From positions 198,675 to 262,674 of the forward strand of contig DGAG01000010.1 of NCBI GenBank assembly GCA_002382325.1: a stretch of 64,000 nt of DNA, given 5' to 3'. The stretch comes from Epsilonproteobacteria bacterium UBA4036 (GTDB lineage Bacteria > Campylobacterota > Campylobacteria > Campylobacterales > Arcobacteraceae). The position numbers and the translations under genes are program-made. The first letter of the stretch is position 1. Each line of letters begins with the position of its first letter. The notes below the pieces were generated by a model. That model was not told where the DNA came from. It searched no databases and saw only the letters and a program-made list of their open reading frames with translations. Below are positions 41,053 to 48,396 of the stretch, in pieces.

Positions 41053-41583
41053 ATGAAAAAATTATTACTTTTGCTCTGCTTTTGTACAGCACTTTTCGCA
41101 AAAAATCCAGTGGCGATTATGACCACTAATCAAGGTGTTATTGAAATAGAACTTCGAGCTGACCTTGCACCAAAAGCGGTTGAAAATTTTATAACTCACT
41201 CTAAAAATGGCTACTACAATGGTTTGATTTTTCATCGTGTGATTAAAAATTTTATGATTCAAGGAGGCGATCCTACAGGAACAGGAAGAGGCGGAGAATC
41301 CATTTGGAATAAACCTTTTGAAGATGAGTTTGCTCCCAATGCTGTTTTTGACAAGCCAGGGATTTTAGCCATGGCAAATGCAGGACCTCATACCAATGGA
41401 AGTCAATTTTTTATTACAACCGTACCTGCTTATTGGCTTAATGGGCGGCATACGATTTTTGGTTATGTTATCAAAGGAATGGATGTGGTTAAAAAAATTG
41501 AAAATACCAAAACATCGGGGCAATACAGTGGCAATAAACCCCTAAAAGATCAAACCATACTTTCCATTAAAATAGAAGAGTAA
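41053..41583 (+). CDS. Secreted cyclophilin-type peptidyl-prolyl isomerase
   Basis: Signal peptide at 1-16 (MKKLLLLLCFCTALFA), then a complete cyclophilin domain: FHRVIKNFMIQGGDPTG, FEDEF, LAMANAGPHTNGSQFFIT and HTIFGYVIKGMDVV. It should assist folding in the periplasm. The length is 176 residues. It is monocistronic, with TAAGGAAAT as ribosome site, and convergent with the receiver-protein gene. A hairpin around the stop codon terminates it. Confidence 0.92.
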   Translation: MKKLLLLLCFCTALFAKNPVAIMTTNQGVIEIELRADLAPKAVENFITHSKNGYYNGLIFHRVIKNFMIQGGDPTGTGRGGESIWNKPFEDEFAPNAVFDKPGILAMANAGPHTNGSQFFITTVPAYWLNGRHTIFGYVIKGMDVVKKIENTKTSGQYSGNKPLKDQTILSIKIEE

Positions 41584-41594
41584 GCTCTTCTATT
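41571..41594. terminator. Bidirectional hairpin between ppiase and receiver genes
   Basis: AATAGAAGAG and CTCTTCTATT pair with the stop-codon region TAAG as the loop. It would serve the + strand gene, and the minus-strand gene whose stop is at 41606. Confidence 0.55.
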
Positions 41595-41605
41595 TGAGAT
41601 AAGTC

Positions 41606-42973
41606 CTATCTAAAAAGACGACTCATCATCCCCTTATCACCAATGCTTAAGACCTCACGCTCAAGTTGTTCAATTCGACGGGCTGCTTCTTTGGCTTTCT
41701 CTTTCCAGTATTCCAGTTTTTGATTCAACGTTGACACATCTTCTGCTGATTCAATTTGAATAAGATACTCTTTGTTTTGTTTTTCAAGCTCTTTAATACG
41801 TGATTCTAAATTCACTTTCACTTGTAAAACAGAGCGTTTTAATTCATCTTTTAGCTCTTCTTTTTCTTCGGTAAGTTTCTTGACTTCTAACTTTAAGTCT
41901 TGATTGGATTTGCTCATTTTAAAGGTTGTTGAACTTCTCTCATCCGCTTTATCTGAGTTTTTGATCATCATACTCAATTCTGTTTTGAGTTTTTTATTTT
42001 CGGTTGAAAGTTTCTCCAAATTGTATGCCAAACGATCTTTTTCCAAATCAGACGTCTTTAAAAGTTTTTGTAAATCATTGACACGTTGATTAAGTTCATT
42101 AATAATCGCATTTAATTCAGCCGTACTCTCTTTTCCTTTTAAAAAGATTTCACTCTTATCTTTTATCAAAGCTTTTTGCATCTGACGTTTTTGATTGACT
42201 TCAGAGGTAATATCTTTTTGAATGGAAATGGTTCCTGTGATTTCTCCTGCATCATTGTGTGTGGCAATGGTATAACAATCCACCACATAAAAATCATCAA
42301 ATTTGGTTTGGCTTTTGATTTTTCCTATCCACGCTTCATTTTGAAAAACTGTATCAAACATCTCATTAATCAGAGAGATATCGGTATCTTTATGTTTTAA
42401 ACGTTCAAAAGATTCACCCAATAATTCATCGTGTTCGTAACCTGTAATATCACAAAATTGTTGGTTCACGTAGGTGATATTTTTGTTGACATCGGTTTTA
42501 ATGACTATATTATTTTGGTCAATAACATCTTTATATCGCTCAAGTTCTTTATGTTGTTGTTCAATTAAAAATTCTTGATACAAAATATTTGCCAAATCAT
42601 TCATAATGGTTAATAAATGACGAATATCAATGGGTTTAATAATATAATCATAGACTCGCAGCTTAATGGCATCAGCGAGATACTCATTATCAGAATATGC
42701 GGTAGCAAACATAACAGGTACTTTGCTGTTGATGGTTCTGATTTCTCTGACCATCTCAATGCCTGTCATTTTTGGCATATTAATATCACTTAATACCACA
42801 TCAATATCATCTTGATGTTGCATAAATAACTCTAATCCCTCTTGCCCATCACTTGCGGTGTAAACTGTGTCAAAAAAATTCCCCAGTAACGAACCTAACT
42901 CATTTCGAATGTTGTCATCGTCTTCAACATAGAGGGCTTTGAGTCGTTTGAGAAGTTTTTTATCAATTGCCAT
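41606..42973 (-). CDS. Response regulator with REC, PAS and long coiled coil
   Basis: Receiver domain with acidic pair E17-D18-D19, phospho-acceptor D63 (LSDINMPKM) and the KP motif IIKPID. A short helix leads to a PAS domain (about 150-260, NITYVNQQFCDITGYEHDELLG). Then there is a coiled coil of ~190 residues (about 265-445) rich in Lys and Glu. No kinase, GGDEF or DNA-binding output is present, so it probably works by binding partners. It directly follows another receiver protein and CheW, which suggests a chemosensory role. The length is 455 residues. Confidence 0.85.
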   Translation of the reverse strand: MAIDKKLLKRLKALYVEDDDNIRNELGSLLGNFFDTVYTASDGQEGLELFMQHQDDIDVVLSDINMPKMTGIEMVREIRTINSKVPVMFATAYSDNEYLADAIKLRVYDYIIKPIDIRHLLTIMNDLANILYQEFLIEQQHKELERYKDVIDQNNIVIKTDVNKNITYVNQQFCDITGYEHDELLGESFERLKHKDTDISLINEMFDTVFQNEAWIGKIKSQTKFDDFYVVDCYTIATHNDAGEITGTISIQKDITSEVNQKRQMQKALIKDKSEIFLKGKESTAELNAIINELNQRVNDLQKLLKTSDLEKDRLAYNLEKLSTENKKLKTELSMMIKNSDKADERSSTTFKMSKSNQDLKLEVKKLTEEKEELKDELKRSVLQVKVNLESRIKELEKQNKEYLIQIESAEDVSTLNQKLEYWKEKAKEAARRIEQLEREVLSIGDKGMMSRLFR

Positions 42974-43363
42974 TTATTTAATTCCCATGGTTACAATTAA
43001 ATCAATAAATTTAATAAAATCAAAAGGCTTGAGTAGATAGTTTTTCACCCCTAATGCTTTAGCTTTTTCTAAATACTCTGCTTCTGTGTGTGCTGACATT
43101 ACAATCACAGGCATGGTCAATCCCTTTTGATTCATCTGTTCAATCAACTCAATGCCATTCATTAATGGCATATTAATATCGGTAATAACGGCATCAATAT
43201 CAGGATGATTTTCTAAAACCTTTAACGCCTCTTCGCCGTTTCTTGCCGTTAAAAAATTGCTTTGCAATTTTGTCAACGTATCTTCAATAATCGTGATTAA
43301 ATCCTCTTCATCTTCTACAAAAAGTAATTTTAGCTCTCGCAGTTTTTGAATTTTTTCTTGCAT
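42974..43363 (-). CDS. Single-domain response regulator (CheY-like)
   Basis: A 129-residue stand-alone receiver: E17-D18-E19, phospho-acceptor D62 (ITDINMPLM), the Ser switch residue in VMSAH and K in LLKPFD. There is no output domain. It abuts the next gene with zero spacing (stop 42974, start 42973) and lies 18 bases after cheW. The canonical CheY of the phylum is generally encoded elsewhere, so this is an additional receiver, perhaps in a phosphorelay with the REC-PAS protein. Confidence 0.87.
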   Translation of the reverse strand: MQEKIQKLRELKLLFVEDEEDLITIIEDTLTKLQSNFLTARNGEEALKVLENHPDIDAVITDINMPLMNGIELIEQMNQKGLTMPVIVMSAHTEAEYLEKAKALGVKNYLLKPFDFIKFIDLIVTMGIK

Positions 43364-43381
43364 TAGGTATCCTGTTTTTAT

Positions 43382-43867
43382 TTATGAATCTAACAATTCA
43401 TCTTTGTGTACCACATACTCAATATCCATAATAACCAGCATTTTGCTGTCTTCTAGTCGTACAAATCCTTTTAAATATTTTGATGGAATGGCTGAACCCA
43501 AATCAGAAACAGGTGCTAAATTATTGATATTTAATCGTTGTACATCGTCAACTTTATCAACAACAATACCAATCATTCGTTTATCTTCTGTAATAACAGC
43601 AATAACGGCTGTGTTGTCATTATAAACAATTTCTCCTGTTCTAAATTTGATTCGAATATCTAAAACCGGTACCACTTCTCCTCGTAAATTAATCAATCCT
43701 TTGACCCACTCTGTAGTATTAGGCAAAGTTGTAATAATTTTGGGATAGGTTAAAATTTCTCTGATTTTAGGCAATTCAATCGCATATTTCATGCTTCCTA
43801 ATTCAAATGTCATATACTCTGCGGTATTGGCATAATCTATTTTTTTATCTTCTTTGGTCTCTTCCAT
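43382..43867 (-). CDS. cheW: Chemotaxis coupling protein CheW
   Basis: SH3-like adaptor linking receptors to CheA. The conserved core TEWVKGLINLRGEVVPVLDIR is complete, preceded by FELGSMKYAIELPKIREIL. The ATG at 43867 is favoured by AAGGAG six bases ahead; the TTG one codon earlier is an alternative. A short charged N-terminal tail (EETKEDKKIDYANT) precedes the domain. It lies in a unit with two receiver proteins and no cheA. Confidence 0.9.
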   Translation of the reverse strand: MEETKEDKKIDYANTAEYMTFELGSMKYAIELPKIREILTYPKIITTLPNTTEWVKGLINLRGEVVPVLDIRIKFRTGEIVYNDNTAVIAVITEDKRMIGIVVDKVDDVQRLNINNLAPVSDLGSAIPSKYLKGFVRLEDSKMLVIMDIEYVVHKDELLDS

Positions 43868-43993
43868 CAATATCTCCTTTTTTTAGACAAATTACTGGGA
43901 TGTTCGTAGTGTATTTTTGTGCAATATTGGTTTAAATCTTCTAAATTATACGAAATATACTCTTAAACCTTAGCCACTATACTATTAAATTTG

Positions 43994-45184
43994 TTATTTA
44001 AGTGATTTAATTTTAAGAACTTTACTTTCTACGATTAAATTTGTATTTTCTAAGCTAATAACATCATCAATTTTTAACTCTTCGAGTGTAACAATTTTAT
44101 TATCTTTTGTTGTTTGAACAAACCCTTTTTTAACTCTTTTATCGGGATGATTGAGTAAAAAAGAGTTGTTAAGAAAATAAATTTCTTCACTCTTTTTATG
44201 GATAATTTGTTTCATCATTTGATTGAATTTTTCCGATAAATCGTTAATATTATCTTCCATAAATTTAAATTTATTGGCAAAAGAGTTTTGCTTAAAAGAG
44301 TGGATTAAGTGGTTCAGCTCTTGCGTTTTTGTGTTAAAACTAACTCGAAAAGCTTTACTAAAATCATCGCTTAGTGTATCAACAAACATACGCATTTCAT
44401 TGATATCAGGCAGTGCAATTTCCATAGCATTTGAAGGAGTGGCCGCTCTTACATCGGCAACAAAATCGGAAATCACAAAATCGCTTTCATGCCCTACTGC
44501 TGAAATAATGGGTGTTTTCGCATTTACAATGGCTAACGCCACCATTTCTTCATTGAACGCCCACAAATCTTCAATGCTTCCGCCCCCTCGTCCTACTATC
44601 ATAACATCCACATTGAGCTTATCGGCTTTTTTTATGGCACTTACAATCGCCTCTTTGGCTTCTTTTCCTTGAACCAAGGCAGGAATCAACACCAATTTAA
44701 TCAAAGGCCAACGATGGTGCGCCACTTTTTTCATATCTTCAATGGCAGCACCTGTATTTGAAGTTACAATGGCAATGGTTTTGGGAAATTTAGGCAAGTT
44801 TTTTTTACGCTCTTGTGCAAAATAGCCTAAGCTTTGAAGCTTATTTTTAAGTTGTTCATACGCTAAGGCTAACTCTCCTATACCAAAAGGTTCGATTTTA
44901 TGGCACAATAATTGATAGTTGCCTCGAGGAGCATACACCGTTAATGCTCCCATAATATTGATTTTTTGTCCTATCTCAAGACGAAATTTCAAATATTGGG
45001 CATTGCCTTTAAACATGACACACGAAATGGTTGAACTTTCATCTTTAATTGAAAAGTAAATGTGCCCCGAACTGTGATAGGTCAAATTAGAAATTTCACC
45101 TTGTACATACACCGAAGAAAACGTCGTCTCTAAAAGTGCTTTGATTTGATTATTCAGTTCTGAAACACTGATGGCTTTGAGCAT
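43994..45184 (-). CDS. xseA: Exodeoxyribonuclease VII large subunit
   Basis: Catalytic subunit of the single-strand-specific exonuclease VII. An N-terminal OB domain (SVSELNNQIKALLE through HIYFSIKD) is followed by the catalytic region with ATSNTGAAIEDM, IVGRGGGSIEDLWAFNEE and SAVGHESDFVISDFVADVRAATPS. The coiled coil and short beta tail are shorter than in E. coli. The length is 396 residues. xseB is not adjacent. It lies 6 bases after ubiE. Confidence 0.93.
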   Translation of the reverse strand: MLKAISVSELNNQIKALLETTFSSVYVQGEISNLTYHSSGHIYFSIKDESSTISCVMFKGNAQYLKFRLEIGQKINIMGALTVYAPRGNYQLLCHKIEPFGIGELALAYEQLKNKLQSLGYFAQERKKNLPKFPKTIAIVTSNTGAAIEDMKKVAHHRWPLIKLVLIPALVQGKEAKEAIVSAIKKADKLNVDVMIVGRGGGSIEDLWAFNEEMVALAIVNAKTPIISAVGHESDFVISDFVADVRAATPSNAMEIALPDINEMRMFVDTLSDDFSKAFRVSFNTKTQELNHLIHSFKQNSFANKFKFMEDNINDLSEKFNQMMKQIIHKKSEEIYFLNNSFLLNHPDKRVKKGFVQTTKDNKIVTLEELKIDDVISLENTNLIVESKVLKIKSLK

Positions 45185-45190
45185 ACGATA

Positions 45191-45901
45191 TTACAATTTT
45201 TTTGCGATAAACAGCGTTGAAATATTCATAGAAAACCCTTTGACATAAATGGGTTCAAGTCCTGCTTGTTTTAACTCATGGCATAAATTTTCAGTGGTTA
45301 GAAATTCATCAATGGAATTAGGCAAATACGTATAGGCTTCTTTGTTTTTAGAAATCATCCCACCAATTTTGGGTAATACTTTATTCATATAAAAATCTTT
45401 TACATGGTCAAGCATATTCTCTTTGGGATTTTTAGTAAACTCCAAAATAACCAGCAAGCCATCTTTTTTTAGTACACGAGCAAACTCATCAAAGGCTTTT
45501 TGTCTTTCAACCACATTTCTAATACCGTATGAAATCGAAATAATATCCGCAACGCCCTCTTCAAAAGGCATTGAAGCAGCTCCTGATTGGATAAATTCAA
45601 CATCGGGAAGTTTCTTTTTTGCCACTTCCATCATACCAACACTGGGATCAACCCCAACGATATTTTTTATTTCCACGTTGGCTTTTTTGGCTGTTTTTTG
45701 CCAATAATCAATCATATCTCCCGTGCCGCATGCCACATCTATGATTTTATCCAATGATTTTTTCTCATAAAATGAATACGCTAAATTACACGCTTTATTT
45801 CTCCATGTTTTGTCAATACCCATACTTAACACTCGATTAGCAACATCGTATGTTCCAGCAATTTCATCAAACATTGAGACGATTTTTTCTTGTTTACCCA
45901 T
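45191..45901 (-). CDS. ubiE: Demethylmenaquinone methyltransferase UbiE/MenG
   Basis: SAM-dependent C-methyltransferase of quinone synthesis. It has FDEIAGTYDVANRVLSMGID, the SAM motif DVACGTGDM, and SISYGIRNVVERQKAFDEFARVL. The length of 236 residues is normal. Campylobacterota use menaquinone, so MenG activity is likely. It is 17 bases after the coiled-coil gene and just ahead of xseA. Confidence 0.93.
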   Translation of the reverse strand: MGKQEKIVSMFDEIAGTYDVANRVLSMGIDKTWRNKACNLAYSFYEKKSLDKIIDVACGTGDMIDYWQKTAKKANVEIKNIVGVDPSVGMMEVAKKKLPDVEFIQSGAASMPFEEGVADIISISYGIRNVVERQKAFDEFARVLKKDGLLVILEFTKNPKENMLDHVKDFYMNKVLPKIGGMISKNKEAYTYLPNSIDEFLTTENLCHELKQAGLEPIYVKGFSMNISTLFIAKKL

Positions 45902-45918
45902 TCTTAATTTCCTAAATT

Positions 45919-46167
45919 CTATAAAATATATTTTCCTATTACCAAGCCCAATAAAAATCCCAAATTGGTTCCAACAAGTATCTTCATAAATCCCAATTTA
46001 AAATTAATACTTGGAACAATATCTAAGATAATTTTTTGTTGACGTAAGGCTTCATTGAACGTTCGAGACGATTCTTCAATATCCTTAACCGTTTTTTGCA
46101 ATGAAACTTCCGTCAGTTCAATCTTTTCCACCAAGTCTTTGGCTTGTTTAAAGCTCATATCACTCAT
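45919..46167 (-). CDS. Small coiled-coil protein with C-terminal membrane helix
   Basis: An 82-residue protein with no known domain. Residues 4-50 are a predicted amphipathic helix or coiled coil (VEKIELTEVSLQKTVKDIEE) and residues 60-80 form a Gly-rich hydrophobic tail. This fits a tail-anchored inner-membrane protein. Its ATG overlaps the stop of the ParA-like gene (ATGA), so the two are translationally coupled, and I infer that they act together. Confidence 0.65.
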   Translation of the reverse strand: MSDMSFKQAKDLVEKIELTEVSLQKTVKDIEESSRTFNEALRQQKIILDIVPSINFKLGFMKILVGTNLGFLLGLVIGKYIL

Positions 46168-46955
46168 TTTTTGATTTCAATCCATTGTTCTAATTTGGCA
46201 AAAATTTTGTACAATACATCAATCGTATAATCTTTTGATTCGGTTTGCATTCGTCTGAAAAAGAGATATTTTCTTGCACTGGCTAAGTCGCCAATCTCTT
46301 TGGCTTGAACCGCCTTTTGAGCGAAATCGGTGTTGTTAAAAGCCATCTCCCATACCGTACTTCCTAAATATCGACTAATGGTTATGACTTTATCATTTTT
46401 GACAGGGAAAAAGTTGGGGTCTTTGACAAAATCACAAATAACCGAATCGCTGTTTAAATATTTATGTCCAAAGAAATTGATAAATTGCTCTTCAATATAA
46501 TCAGCTTCCATGCTAATGGCACGATTAAGAGCAAAAAACATATTTTTTTCTGCGTTGGGTTCGATTTTTCTGATTTTATTCATTGTAGCAATGGCATTTT
46601 TCCCGTCAAGTTCTCCATCACCTAAGGGAATAATCCACTTAACATTATTATACGTACCAATTTTTTTAATTTCATCCAATACCAATGAAGAGGTTTTATT
46701 GCCGCCCACATCAATAATAACCTCATGGTTATCATCGGTTAAAATAAGTTCATCCAGTTCTGTTAATTTATTGGTACCTAACATACGTTTGTTCACAATA
46801 TCTGTGCGTGTAAACGACTTTGAGTCATTATTCTCATCATCAATTTCAATATACGTTACTTTTTTACCATGTTTTTTATATAAAAAAGGTGCAATAATTT
46901 GCATGGCAACCGTAGATTTACCAACACCACCTTTTGTTTGTGGAATAATTATCAT
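46164..46955 (-). CDS. Orphan ParA/MinD-like ATPase
   Basis: A 263-residue P-loop ATPase with the deviant Walker A KGGVGKST at 8-15 (signature lysine K8 and K13), IEIDDENNDS in the A-prime position and IIDVGGNKT at Walker B. It lacks an N-terminal DNA-binding domain and has no parB nearby. The C-terminal region (~170-263) is helical and does not match ParA or MinD well. It overlaps a small coiled-coil membrane protein. The role may be spatial positioning of a protein or plasmid-like partition; I cannot decide. Confidence 0.75.
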   Translation of the reverse strand: MIIIPQTKGGVGKSTVAMQIIAPFLYKKHGKKVTYIEIDDENNDSKSFTRTDIVNKRMLGTNKLTELDELILTDDNHEVIIDVGGNKTSSLVLDEIKKIGTYNNVKWIIPLGDGELDGKNAIATMNKIRKIEPNAEKNMFFALNRAISMEADYIEEQFINFFGHKYLNSDSVICDFVKDPNFFPVKNDKVITISRYLGSTVWEMAFNNTDFAQKAVQAKEIGDLASARKYLFFRRMQTESKDYTIDVLYKIFAKLEQWIEIKK

Positions 46956-46958
46956 AGT

Positions 46959-47591
46959 TTAAACCCTTGGATTTTGTTTCATAAACTCTACAATCTTCCC
47001 GTGAAATCTACAATAGAGTTGATTTAACGTAATTTCGTAGCCATAAAGTTGAATTATTTTATCGAAATTTTCATTAATTCCATATTCACACCACTGTTTT
47101 AACTCTTCGTAACTTTCAAACTCAAAACCAAAAGAGTGAAGTAACTTTTGAGTATATTTATCAACAATCATCTCCTCTTTTTTACACGCATAACATAAAA
47201 TGGCATCCGCTGTCTCTTCACCAATGCCTTTTTGTTTTAATAACCATGTACGTGAAACTTCTTCTTGAAACGTTTCAAAATCGCCAAAGGTATGTTGAAT
47301 ATTTTGACACAACACTTTTAATCGTGTGGCTTTTTGATTTTTAAAACCACTGGGGGTAATAGCTTGAATTAAAAGAGGTAAATGGGCATGGGAAAGTGTT
47401 TCAAGAGAGATTAAATTGTACTGATGCAGATTTTGAAGCGATTTTTCTACATTAGTCCATTTGGTATTTTGTGTTAGAATTGCCCCAACAACGGTTTCAA
47501 ATGTTCCATAATTTGGCCACCAATGCAAAGGAGAGTTTTCTAAAAGATTTTTTTCTTTTAGAAAAAGAAACAATTCATAACTGTTAGTCAA
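46959..47591 (-). CDS. MagIII-type 3-methyladenine DNA glycosylase
   Basis: Endonuclease III superfamily glycosylase. Residues 22-45 (LHWWPNYGTFETVVGAILTQ, then NTKW) match the aromatic alkylbase pocket of Helicobacter MagIII. The helix-hairpin-helix is KQKGIGEETAD and the catalytic aspartate is D144 (IVDKYT). The four-cysteine Fe-S loop of EndoIII is absent, as in MagIII. The length is 210 residues. The start overlaps ymdB by eight bases. It probably removes 3-methyladenine. Confidence 0.82.
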   Translation of the reverse strand: MTNSYELFLFLKEKNLLENSPLHWWPNYGTFETVVGAILTQNTKWTNVEKSLQNLHQYNLISLETLSHAHLPLLIQAITPSGFKNQKATRLKVLCQNIQHTFGDFETFQEEVSRTWLLKQKGIGEETADAILCYACKKEEMIVDKYTQKLLHSFGFEFESYEELKQWCEYGINENFDKIIQLYGYEITLNQLYCRFHGKIVEFMKQNPRV

Positions 47592-48396
47592 AAAGTGCCT
47601 TTGTTACGATTACTTCTTGCTTATTACAATAGGCTTTGACTTTAAATGCTTCAACCGTTTTGCCCTCTTTAAACTCTAAAACCACAAATTGAAAGATGGT
47701 TTTACACGCATTGGGAACTTTAAAATGTCCTCCTAATCCTGTGGTTGCTCGGAAAATAGGCATGGCTTCATCCATACCTATAACGTTGTCTCGGCATCCT
47801 GTAAGTCCAATATCACTGACATAAAAAGTTCCCTCAACCACTTGTAAATCATCGGTACCCACATGAGTGTGTGTGCCACAAATGGCACTGACTTTGTTTT
47901 TAAACATCATCATCATTACACGTTTTTCACTTGTAGCTTCGGCATGAAAATCGATAAAAATATTTGAAATACCTTCTTGATGTAACTTTTCAGTTAAGGT
48001 TGTAGCCCAGTTAAAAGGGTTTTCCACATGAGGCATCGCATACATTCCCATTAGGTTTACCACGGCAAGTTTTTCACCGCCTATTTCAACGATTTTAACT
48101 CCATTTCCTGCTACTCCACTGGGATAATTATCAGGTCGTAACACCTTTTGTGTTTCAAACAATGCTTTTACATCGGCTCGTTTATCAAACGAATGATTGC
48201 CTCCTGTAAATAAATCTATCCCCGCTTTTAAGAGTTCATCACAATTTTTCAGTGTTAATCCAAAACCATGACTGGCATTTTCACTGTTGGCAATAACATA
48301 ATCAATATTAAACTCTTTTTTAAACTCTTTTAATTTATCTCGTACTATTTTTCTGCCCGGGCGACCTACAATGTCGCCAATAAAAGCTATTCGCAT
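47584..48396 (-). CDS. YmdB-family metallophosphoesterase
   Basis: TIGR00282-type calcineurin-like phosphatase. Metal ligands appear in order: FIGDIVGRPG, ENASHGFG, GGNHSFDK, DFHAEATSEK, GTHTHVGTDD. The family has cyclic-nucleotide phosphodiesterase activity in Bacillus. The length is 270 residues, as usual. Its start is within the end of the histidine-kinase gene (10-base overlap), and its end in MagIII. The two are part of one long minus-strand unit. Confidence 0.88.
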   Translation of the reverse strand: MRIAFIGDIVGRPGRKIVRDKLKEFKKEFNIDYVIANSENASHGFGLTLKNCDELLKAGIDLFTGGNHSFDKRADVKALFETQKVLRPDNYPSGVAGNGVKIVEIGGEKLAVVNLMGMYAMPHVENPFNWATTLTEKLHQEGISNIFIDFHAEATSEKRVMMMMFKNKVSAICGTHTHVGTDDLQVVEGTFYVSDIGLTGCRDNVIGMDEAMPIFRATTGLGGHFKVPNACKTIFQFVVLEFKEGKTVEAFKVKAYCNKQEVIVTKALFD

